Shown here: positions 17,316 to 22,982 of the stretch, piece after piece
How positions within the stretch are numbered: position 1 is the first letter of the stretch
Layout of the letters: every line of letters begins with the position of its first letter
Source of the DNA: Blastococcus sp. MG754426
GTDB lineage: Bacteria; Actinomycetota; Actinomycetes; Mycobacteriales; Geodermatophilaceae
Direction of reading: 5' to 3'
Assembly (NCBI RefSeq): GCF_021699055.1
Contig: NZ_SSXC01000042.1
Location: 1-35,327, forward strand
DNA length: 35,327 nt
Translations under genes and position numbers: made by a program
The notes under the pieces: generated by a model
What the model was told of the DNA's origin: nothing
Database searches by the model: none
Seen by the model: the letters and a program-made list of their open reading frames with translations, nothing else

Positions 17316-18414
17316 CGCGCACCGCCCGCAGCGCCGGGGACGGCGGGGCCGGGCGCAACCGGTGCTCCACGGCCGAGGCGGTGTCGCCGATCCGCCCGAG
17401 CAGCGCGCGCAGGCCACCCCCCGCCGCCCGCACCACGGCCGGGTCCAGGACGGGCGGCACGGTGCGCGCGTAGTCGGCCAGCGCCGCCGCGGTGCTGTAC
17501 CGCGGGGTGTAGCCGAAGTCGCGGCGGAGCACCGTCGTGTCCACCACGCGGCCGAAGTTGAGGAAGCGCATCTGCTCCGGGGAGTAGTCGACGAAGCCGA
17601 ACCGGCGGGACAGCCGGCCGACCGAGCCCAGGGCGGGCGTCGGCACCGGGACCTCGAGGCGGCCCAGCCGGCGGATGGCCTGCGAGAGCAGGAGGGTGCC
17701 CTCGCCGCCCACGTTGACCGTGCCGGCGAACTCACCGGTGGTCGCCCGGGTCAGCACGGCGAGCGCGTCGTCCTCGTGCAGGAGCTGGACCCGGGCGTCG
17801 TACCCCAGGGCCGTCGGCACCAGCGGCATGCGCAGGAAGCCGGTCAGCAGCGAGTCGATGCGGGGGCCGATGAAGTTGGTGAACCGGAGCACGGCCACGT
17901 CGACGTCGGGACGGCGGCGGCCGAACGAGCGCACGTAGCCCTCGATGTCGACGCTGTCGCGGGCGAAGCCGCCGGCGGGCACCTGGCGCGCCTGCATGGC
18001 CTCGGTGAAGACCGCCGGGTCACGCGACGAGGCGCCGTAGACCGCGCTGGTCGACTTGAGGACGAACCGGCGGACCGACGACGCGCGCTGGCAGGCCGCC
18101 AGCAGCTGCATCGTGCCGATGACGTTGAGCTCCTTCATCGGCACCCGCCCGCCGGAGCCGGCGGGGGTGGAGCTGATGTTCATGTGCACCACGGTGTCGA
18201 CCGACGCCGCGGCGATGACCTTGCCGATCAGCGGGTTGCGGATGTCGGCACGGACGAACTCGGTGCGACCCAGCCGGCGCAGCACGGCCGGCGACGGGGG
18301 GACGGTGTCCACCCCGATGACCCGCTCGATGCGCGGATCGGAGGCGAGCTCGGCCGCCAGCGCGCCACCCAGCCACCGGCTCACGCCGGTGACGAGGACG
18401 ACCGCAGGCGGCAC
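17308..18414 (-). CDS. NAD-dependent epimerase/dehydratase-like protein (extended SDR)
   Basis: A 368-residue extended short-chain dehydrogenase. The N-terminal cofactor motif reads LVTGVSRWLGGALA, and VVHMNIS and RFVLKSTSAVYGASSRDP follow as in nucleotide-sugar epimerases, but I see no clear YxxxK catalytic pair: the region where it belongs reads DSVDIEGYVRSFGRRRP. The C-terminal part has LLHEDDALAVLTRAT and a proline-rich end. The homologue Rv0501 is labelled galE2; given the missing motif, UDP-glucose epimerase activity should not be assumed. The GTG at 18414 has GAGG shortly upstream. It leads an operon with the acyltransferase; the pairing suggests lipid or envelope work. Confidence 0.87.
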   Translation of the reverse strand: MPPAVVLVTGVSRWLGGALAAELASDPRIERVIGVDTVPPSPAVLRRLGRTEFVRADIRNPLIGKVIAAASVDTVVHMNISSTPAGSGGRVPMKELNVIGTMQLLAACQRASSVRRFVLKSTSAVYGASSRDPAVFTEAMQARQVPAGGFARDSVDIEGYVRSFGRRRPDVDVAVLRFTNFIGPRIDSLLTGFLRMPLVPTALGYDARVQLLHEDDALAVLTRATTGEFAGTVNVGGEGTLLLSQAIRRLGRLEVPVPTPALGSVGRLSRRFGFVDYSPEQMRFLNFGRVVDTTVLRRDFGYTPRYSTAAALADYARTVPPVLDPAVVRAAGGGLRALLGRIGDTASAVEHRLRPAPPSPALRAVRDA

Positions 18415-18424
18415 GAGCCTCAGC

Positions 18425-18523
18425 TCACTTCTTGTTGCGGCGCTGGACGCGCGTCTTCTTCAGCAGCTTGCGGTGCTTCTTCTTCGCCATCCGCTTGCGC
18501 CGCTTCTTGATGACCGAACCCAC
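18425..18523 (-). CDS. bS22-type small ribosomal protein (AURKAIP1/COX24 family)
   Basis: A 32-residue, extremely basic peptide, starting [19 protein letters not shown] and ending in RVQRRNKK. This is the AURKAIP1/COX24 signature; the mycobacterial homologue (Rv0500B type) was found on the 30S subunit as bS22, related to mitochondrial mS38. Nearly half the residues are Lys or Arg. The GTG at 18523 is supported by GGGAG six bases upstream and by exact family length. Its stop lies ten bases before the epimerase start, so the genes are probably cotranscribed, which matches the mycobacterial order. Confidence 0.9.
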   Translation of the reverse strand: MGSVIKKRRKRMAKKKHRKLLKKTRVQRRNKK

Positions 18524-18624
18524 GTGTGTCTCCCGACTTCGAAATGATCAGCTCGAACGCGGCCGCAGAGCCTGCCCTGCCGTCGCCCGGCGACCGAGCG
18601 TACCCGAGCCGCAGCGCGGCGATG

Positions 18625-18657
18625 ACACTGTCGCCCTCCGGGCGACACCGCGGCCGG
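18625..18657 (+). repeat. Hairpin repeat family, copy A
   Basis: The hairpin TGTCGCCC-TCC-GGGCGACA (18629-18647) is preceded by ACAC and followed by CCGCGGCCGG. Two further copies with the same frame occur at 28125-28157 and 33433-33464. Stem changes between copies are compensated on the other arm. The shared tail CCGCGGCC(A/G)G is outside the stem. Confidence 0.8.
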
Positions 18658-18744
18658 CTGGCGCACCCCGTGTCGCACCGAGCCGTTTCGTCACGCCTCC
18701 GCGCACCCCGCAGGGCGCGCTCGACGCGATCATGCGGCGAGCCA

Positions 18745-18768
18745 CCGGCTCCCGTCGGGTGGAGCCGG
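18745..18768 (+). repeat. Hairpin with GTCGGGT loop, copy A
   Basis: Perfect 8-bp arms CCGGCTCC and GGAGCCGG flank the loop CGTCGGGT. A partner with the same loop and inner arm lies at 33469-33491, beside another copy of the first repeat family. Confidence 0.6.
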
Positions 18769-18856
18769 CCGTCGTTCCCGCCCCGGCCGACCCGGACGAG
18801 CCGGGACGAGGGGCGGGGTGTCCTCGGAGGCGACGGCGCTGTCGCGCTCCCGTCCC

Positions 18857-19201
18857 TCAGGCGATGTCGGTGTAGGCGTCGCGCAGGTAGTCCTGGACGG
18901 CGCGCTCCGGCACGCGGAACGAGCGACCGACGCGGACGGCGGAGAGCTCGCCCGCGTGGACCAGGCGGTACACGGTCATCTTGGAGACGCGCATCATGGC
19001 GGCGACCTCGGCCACGGTCAGGAAGGTGACGGCGGCGCGGGGGGCCGGGACCGCGGGGCGGCCGATCGGCATGGCGGCGGGGTGCTGGGCCGGCACGGGG
19101 CGGGCGACGGCCGCGGCGGTCATCGGGCGACCCATCTGGCGGGGGACGGGCATCCCCGGGCGGACGACGGTGGCGGCAGCGTGGCGCTGGGGCATGGTCA
19201 T
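18857..19201 (-). CDS. Excisionase/MerR-type winged-helix DNA-binding protein
   Basis: A 114-residue protein: a Pro/Ala/Arg-rich N-terminal region of about 57 residues, then a compact winged helix (about 60-108) reading FLTVAEVAAMMRVSKMTVYRLVHAGELSAVRVGRSFRVPERAV. This core is nearly that of Rv0500A of M. tuberculosis, which lies in the same place between proC and the bS22 gene. Such domains resemble phage excisionases and BldC, which bind DNA repeats, but no integrase is present, so this is a chromosomal regulator rather than a mobile-element gene. The ATG at 19201 has GGAG eight bases upstream; a second ATG two codons later is less well placed. The long N-terminal extension is not in the mycobacterial protein. 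Confidence 0.88.
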   Translation of the reverse strand: MTMPQRHAAATVVRPGMPVPRQMGRPMTAAAVARPVPAQHPAAMPIGRPAVPAPRAAVTFLTVAEVAAMMRVSKMTVYRLVHAGELSAVRVGRSFRVPERAVQDYLRDAYTDIA

Positions 19202-19583
19202 GTCTTCGTCTCCGGTACCTAGCTCGTGTCGTGGCGCCGGCTTCCCCACCGGCAACTGAACACGCACGCGCTGGTACTGAGAGTAAGGGGACGCGCGTGA
19301 CTGAAGCGATGGGTGAAACGAACAGGCGGACCGGTCCGTCCTAGGCAGAACTACACCTATGCAACACGGTGCACACGCGTTCCGGCGCGTTTCGCGACAC
19401 GGTGAGAAGTGGGTGACGCGGGGTGACGTCGTTTCACCCGGAGGTGCACTACCGTGTTCGCCCGCTCACGACGGGTGCTCGTCGACGTGTCGACACGGGA
19501 AGGCGCCGGCACCGCGTCGGAGCCGGTCGACGTCAGGACTTGTCGACCGGCGCCGTCGTCCCGCCTCGTCGTCGGCGTCGCCG
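19202..19583. promoter_or_regulatory. Long upstream region of the winged-helix gene with repeated sites
   Basis: These 382 bases include a stretch clearly less GC-rich than the rest (about 19250-19440). GGGTGAAACG at 19311-19320 is an exact inverted match to CGTTTCACCC at 19430-19439, and GGGTGACG occurs twice in direct repeat at 19411 and 19421, ten bases apart. A 12-bp palindrome CGTGTCGACACG is at 19486-19497 and a 10-bp hairpin at 19522-19551. No ORF is convincing. It must hold the promoter of the winged-helix gene and the end of the proC transcript. Confidence 0.6.
19522..19551 (-). terminator. Candidate proC terminator hairpin
   Basis: Perfect 10-bp arms GCCGGTCGAC (19522-19531) and GTCGACCGGC (19542-19551) with a 10-base loop lie about 33 bases after the proC stop. 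There is no T-run, which is common for actinobacterial stem-only terminators. A dyad operator is the alternative reading. Confidence 0.5.
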
Positions 19584-20402
19584 TCAGGAGCTGTCGCGGC
19601 CCAGCTCGACGGAGCGCGCGTGCGCCGCCTCGATCGCGGCCATCAGCGCGGCCCGGACGCCGTGCTTCTCCAGCTCCCGGATGGCGGCGATCGTCGTGCC
19701 GCCGGGGCTGGAGACCGCCTCGCGCAGCTGGACCGGGTGCTCCCCCGAGTCGCGCATCATCACCGCGGCGCCCAGGGCCGTCTGCACGATGAGGTCCGCG
19801 GCCAGCGCGCGCGGCAGCCCCAGCAGGATGCCGGCGTCGACCATCGCCTCGACCAGGTAGAAGAAGTAGGCGGGCCCGCTGCCCGACAGCGCGGTGACGG
19901 CGTCCTGCTGCGTCTCCGGCACCCGGCGCACCTGCCCGACCGCCGCCAGCAGCGCCTCCGCCTCGTCGAGGTCCTGCTCCCCCGCGTGCGCACCGGCCGA
20001 GAGCACGCTCATGCCCTCGTCCACGAGCGCGGGGGTGTTCGGCATGACCCGCACGACCGGGACGCCGGACGGGAGCGCCGCCTCGATCCGCGCCGTGGGC
20101 ACGCCCGCGGCGACGGAGACGACGAGGTGCCCGTCGTCGACGTGCTCGGCGACCAGCCCGAGGAGGGCGTCGATGTCCTGCGGCTTGACCGCCAGCAGCA
20201 GCACCCGCGCCCGGGCCGCGGCCTCGCCGAGTTCCACCGCGGGGACCCCGTAGCGCCCGGTCAGCTCGGCGGCGCGCTCCGGGCTTCGCTCGACGACGAG
20301 CAGCCCGTCGGCCCCGCCGCGCCGGACCAGACCGGACAGCAGCGCCTCACCGATCTTCCCGCCGCCGACGATGGCCAGGCCACGGCGGCCGGTGGCGGTC
20401 AC
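19584..20402 (-). CDS. proC: Pyrroline-5-carboxylate reductase
   Basis: ProC reduces pyrroline-5-carboxylate to proline with NAD(P)H, the last step of proline synthesis. The 272-residue product has the Rossmann start LAIVGGGKIGEALLSGLVRRG, the LLLAVKPQD motif, VRVMPNTPALVDEGMS, and the C-terminal helical dimer domain with ALSGSGPAYFFYLVEAMVDAG and VSSPGGTTIAAI, the family signature. The GTG at 20402 has only a purine-rich run in front, and it overlaps the stop of a small ORF by four bases (GTGA), so coupling may replace a proper ribosome site. The homologue Rv0500 lies in the same order upstream of the winged-helix gene. Confidence 0.96.
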   Translation of the reverse strand: MTATGRRGLAIVGGGKIGEALLSGLVRRGGADGLLVVERSPERAAELTGRYGVPAVELGEAAARARVLLLAVKPQDIDALLGLVAEHVDDGHLVVSVAAGVPTARIEAALPSGVPVVRVMPNTPALVDEGMSVLSAGAHAGEQDLDEAEALLAAVGQVRRVPETQQDAVTALSGSGPAYFFYLVEAMVDAGILLGLPRALAADLIVQTALGAAVMMRDSGEHPVQLREAVSSPGGTTIAAIRELEKHGVRAALMAAIEAAHARSVELGRDSS

Positions 20403-20494
20403 CGCCGCACCCCCAGGGCGGGCACCTGCGCGCGGACGGCGTGGCCGGCGGCAGGCAGGCGGCGCTGCTCCCCGGTCGGTTCTCCCCAGGGCAT
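20399..20494 (-). CDS. Candidate 31-residue leader/small protein upstream of proC
   Basis: A 32-codon frame (MPWGEPTGEQRRLPAAGH and on to VRR) starts with ATG at 20494, has an excellent GGGAG site six bases upstream, and ends with a TGA that overlaps the proC GTG by four bases. Almost all codons end in G or C, as in the neighbouring genes. It has no membrane segment, cysteine or recognised motif, and no proline run that would mark a classic attenuator peptide. It may be a small protein, or a coupling ORF that delivers ribosomes to proC. Not recognised from any family; existence rests on the ribosome site and the coupled junction. Confidence 0.5.
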   Translation of the reverse strand: MPWGEPTGEQRRLPAAGHAVRAQVPALGVRR

Positions 20495-20542
20495 GACGTG
20501 CTCCCAGCTGTCGGGCGCGCTGCGGGGCGCGGGCGGGCGGGT

Positions 20543-20569
20543 ACGCCCGAAACCGTAGTGCTCGGGCGT
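20543..20569 (-). promoter_or_regulatory. Inverted repeat around a possible proC-operon -10
   Basis: Arms ACGCCCGA (20543-20550) and TCGGGCGT (20562-20569) enclose 11 bases. On the minus strand the loop contains TACGGT (20557-20552), a TAnnnT -10 hexamer that would start transcription about 50 bases before the small ORF. I see no good -35. The arms share GCCCGA/TCGGGCGT with the hemC-hemD hairpins. Confidence 0.35.
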
Positions 20570-20602
20570 GTGCCGGCTCCGGGCCCCGGGTAGCGCCGCC
20601 CC

Positions 20603-21169
20603 ATGGCAGGAGAACTGGACGGGATGAGGGTGGCCGTGCTGGCCACCGACGGAGTGGAGCAGGTCGAGCTGGACCGCCCCTGGCAGGCGCTCGAGGAGGC
20701 CGGCGCCGAGCCGGAGCTGGTGTCGTTCTCGACCGGCACCATCACCGCCTACGACCACATCGACAAGGGCGAGCGGCGGACGGTCGACACCGACCTGGGC
20801 TCGGCGGACCCGGACGACTACGCGGCGCTGGTCCTGCCCGGCGGCGTCATCAACGGGGACTTCGTGCGCGCCGACGCCGACGCGGTGGCGTTCGTGAAGG
20901 CGTTCTTCGACGCGGGCAAGCCGGTGGCGGCGATCTGCCACGCCCCCTGGGTGCTGATCGAGGCCGGGGTGGTGCGCGGCCGCCGGATGACCTCCTGGCC
21001 CTCGCTGCAGACCGACCTGCGCAACGCGGGGGCGAACTGGGTGGACGAGGAGGTCGTGGTCGACGGGAACCTCGTGACCAGCCGCAAGCCCGACGACCTC
21101 GACGCCTTCGGTGCGGCGATCGTCGACGAGTTCGCCGCCTCGCGCGACGCCGAGCCGGCCGACGCCTGA
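20603..21169 (+). CDS. DJ-1/PfpI family type 1 glutamine amidotransferase-like protein
   Basis: A 188-residue single-domain DJ-1/PfpI protein of the YhbO/PfpI type. It shows VAVLATDGVEQVEL at the start, YAALVLPGGVINGD near residue 75, and the nucleophile elbow AAICHAPWVL with Cys112 followed by His113. Relatives are described as stress-response proteases, chaperones or deglycases; which applies is uncertain. The ATG at 20603 matches the family N-terminus, although its ribosome site is poor; a second ATG at 20624 is possible. It converges on the membrane-protein gene with seven bases between stops, inside a perfect palindrome. Confidence 0.9.
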   Translation: MAGELDGMRVAVLATDGVEQVELDRPWQALEEAGAEPELVSFSTGTITAYDHIDKGERRTVDTDLGSADPDDYAALVLPGGVINGDFVRADADAVAFVKAFFDAGKPVAAICHAPWVLIEAGVVRGRRMTSWPSLQTDLRNAGANWVDEEVVVDGNLVTSRKPDDLDAFGAAIVDEFAASRDAEPADA

Positions 21170-21180
21170 CCCGGGGTCAG
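21166..21180. repeat. 15-bp palindrome spanning two convergent stop codons
   Basis: CTGACCCGGGGTCAG is a perfect odd palindrome that contains the TGA of the plus-strand PfpI-like gene and the TGA (TCA) of the minus-strand membrane-protein gene. It could act as a small bidirectional terminator; seven-base arms with a one-base centre are too tight for an RNA loop without opening the inner pairs. Confidence 0.5.
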
Positions 21181-21962
21181 GACGTCGCGAGGAGCGTGGC
21201 CGCCGGGGCGATCGTGAGCAGGGTGCCGGCGAACACCAGGACCGCGAGCAGGCGGGCCCCCACCGGTTCCGAGCCCTGGCGCTCGCGCCACGCGTTGACC
21301 CCCACCACCAGGCCGGTGACGGCCAGCGGGGCCAGGAAGACCGCCAGGTGCGGGATCAGCTCCCAGAGCACGGTGGCGGCGAAGTAGATGCCCACCCCCG
21401 CCGCGAGGGCGATGACCAGCTCGCCGGCGAACCGGAGCCAGGCCAGGGCGCTCTCGCGCGGGGTGGCGTCGAGGTCGGCGTCCTCGCCGCGCACCACGGG
21501 GATCGGCCCGGTGGACGCCACGCCGTCGCGGGCGGGCGCGCCGGCCGCCGTCGCCCCGCGGGCGGACCGGCGGTCGGGCCCGCGCTGCGCGCCGGCCGCC
21601 TCCGCCGCCTCGGCGGGACGACGCAGCGGGGGCACCGGGCCGGAGGGGTGCGGCACACCGGGCTTGCGGTCCGGGCGCAGACCCGGGATCGCGGCGGTGG
21701 CGGGGTCGGCGGCGCGGCCGGCCGGGCGGGCCGCCCGCGTGGCCAGGGGCTCGGCCTCGGGAGCCCGCAGGTCGCTCCGGCGCCGGCCGTAGCCGGCCCG
21801 GTCCGCGCCCGCATCGGCACGCCGCTGGCGGATGCCCGTGTCGTCCTCGTCGTCGGCGCGGCGGCGCCGGGCGGTGCGCGCCGCGGACTCGATGCCGGCC
21901 TCGCGCAGGATCTCGGCGAGCGAGCGCCCACCGGTGTCCGGGTTCCAGTCCGGTTCGGCCAT
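21177..21962 (-). CDS. Conserved membrane protein with arginine-rich N-terminal half
   Basis: A 261-residue protein. The first 20 residues (PDWNPDTGGRSLAEILREAGI) look like a conserved short motif, followed by about 140 residues of low-complexity Arg/Ala/Pro/Asp sequence likely to be disordered in the cytoplasm, then three membrane helices (about 179-200, 206-225, 237-258). It corresponds in place to Rv0497, next to the Ppx/GppA gene. Function unknown; the layout suits a membrane-anchored scaffold. The ATG at 21962 shares one base with the phosphatase stop (TGATG) and has GGGAGGGG just upstream, so the two genes are coupled. Confidence 0.82.
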   Translation of the reverse strand: MAEPDWNPDTGGRSLAEILREAGIESAARTARRRRADDEDDTGIRQRRADAGADRAGYGRRRSDLRAPEAEPLATRAARPAGRAADPATAAIPGLRPDRKPGVPHPSGPVPPLRRPAEAAEAAGAQRGPDRRSARGATAAGAPARDGVASTGPIPVVRGEDADLDATPRESALAWLRFAGELVIALAAGVGIYFAATVLWELIPHLAVFLAPLAVTGLVVGVNAWRERQGSEPVGARLLAVLVFAGTLLTIAPAATLLATS

Positions 21963-22906
21963 CACGCCCCTCCCAACGAGTCCAGCCGGCGGAGGATGAC
22001 CCCTTCGCGCAGCGCCCACGGACAGATCCGCACGCACGGTACGTCGAGCGCACGCAGAGTAGCGGCAGCCACGACGGCGCCGGCGGGAACCTGGTGCGCC
22101 CGCGCGGCGGACACGCCGGGCAGCTCCGCCAGGGCCGACGACTCGATCCGGGAGACGAAGCCGACCAGCTGCCCCAGCCCGGTCGCCGTGAGCTCGCGCG
22201 GGACCCGCAGCCCGCTCGCGGACGGCGCGGCGCCGGCGAGGCGGGCCAGCGTGCGGAAGGTCTTGCTCGTCGCGGCGACCAGGTCCGGCGGGCCGGCCGC
22301 GGCGATCTTCTCCGCGGCGGGCGCGAGCAGGTCGGAGGCATGGGCGGAGAGGGCCTCCAGCGCCGCGAGGTCGGGCCGGCCGCCCGCGTCCGCCCGCGGC
22401 AGGAAGCGCCGGCTCATCCGCCCCGCGCCCAGGGGCAGGGAGAGGGCGACGTCGGGGTCCTCGTCGATGCCCGCGGCGAGTTCCAGCGAGCCGCCGCCGA
22501 TGTCCAGGACGAGCAGCCGGCCGGCGCTCCAGCCGAACCAGCGCCGCACCGCCAGGAAGGTCAGCCGCGCCTCGTCCTCGCCGCTGAGCACCGTGAGGTC
22601 GACGCCGGTGCGCTGCCGGACCCGGTCCAGCACCTCCAGGCCGTTGGCCGCCTCCCGGATGGCCGAGGTGACCAGCGCCATCAGCTCGTCGCAGCCCTGC
22701 GCCTCCGCCTGGTCGCAGGCCCGCTGCACCGCGATGAGCAGCGCCTTCTCCCCCGCCTTGGAGAGCACGTCGTCCCTGCCCACGTGCTCCGCGAGCCGCA
22801 GCACCGACTTGTCGTCGTGCATCGGCGTGGGGTGCGCACCGCGGTGGGCGTCCACCACCAGCAGGTGCACCGTGTTCGAGCCGACGTCCAGCACACCCAG
22901 CCGCAT
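21962..22906 (-). CDS. Ppx/GppA family exopolyphosphatase/pppGpp phosphatase
   Basis: A 314-residue protein of the actin-like Ppx/GppA fold, which removes terminal phosphate from polyphosphate or pppGpp. The phosphate-1 motif LGVLDVGSNTVHLLVVD starts at residue 3, and phosphate-2 is LLVLDIGGGSLEL near 130. It lacks the C-terminal HD domain of longer family members and matches the short form represented by Rv0496 (Ppx1). The ATG at 22906 has no ribosome site, but CAGAAT lies six bases before it, a placement that suggests a leaderless transcript. Confidence 0.92.
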   Translation of the reverse strand: MRLGVLDVGSNTVHLLVVDAHRGAHPTPMHDDKSVLRLAEHVGRDDVLSKAGEKALLIAVQRACDQAEAQGCDELMALVTSAIREAANGLEVLDRVRQRTGVDLTVLSGEDEARLTFLAVRRWFGWSAGRLLVLDIGGGSLELAAGIDEDPDVALSLPLGAGRMSRRFLPRADAGGRPDLAALEALSAHASDLLAPAAEKIAAAGPPDLVAATSKTFRTLARLAGAAPSASGLRVPRELTATGLGQLVGFVSRIESSALAELPGVSAARAHQVPAGAVVAAATLRALDVPCVRICPWALREGVILRRLDSLGGA

Positions 22907-22970
22907 GGGGCGATTCTGCCTGGCTCCGCCCCGGGGCTCGCGCCGAGCGGAGCGGAGCAGCGGCTCCTCC

Positions 22971-22976
22971 TAGGCT
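22971..22976 (+). promoter_or_regulatory. -10 hexamer for a leaderless transcript
   Basis: TAGGCT lies six bases before the GTG at 22983, with no ribosome site between. This TAnnnT-N6-RTG arrangement is typical of actinobacterial leaderless genes. The short divergent spacer 22907-22982 also contains GCTCCGC (22923-22929) with two inverted copies GCGGAGC (22947 and 22952). Confidence 0.6.
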
Positions 22977-22982
22977 GGGCCG

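Larger units (their letters stand above)
18524..18856. other. Gene-free stretch with hairpin repeats
   Basis: These 333 bases separate the winged-helix gene (upstream on the minus strand) from the bS22 gene. I see no convincing ORF. It contains a copy of the hairpin repeat family (18625-18657), a second hairpin with a GTCGGGT loop (18745-18768), a short palindrome GTCGCCCGGCGAC near 18582-18594, and a nested inverted repeat (GGGACG 18803-18808 with CGTCCC 18851-18856) directly after the winged-helix stop that could serve as terminator. The bS22 promoter should lie between about 18524 and 18600, but I cannot name its hexamers. Confidence 0.7.

Noticed and set aside
16795-18510. 571-codon plus-strand frame opposite the acyltransferase and epimerase genes
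   Set aside because: Low-complexity, no motif, fully antisense to two genes with clear family signatures.
18857-19201. Mobile-element excisionase
   Set aside because: The fold is excisionase-like, but there is no integrase, attachment repeat or phage gene, and the gene sits in conserved chromosomal order with proC and bS22.
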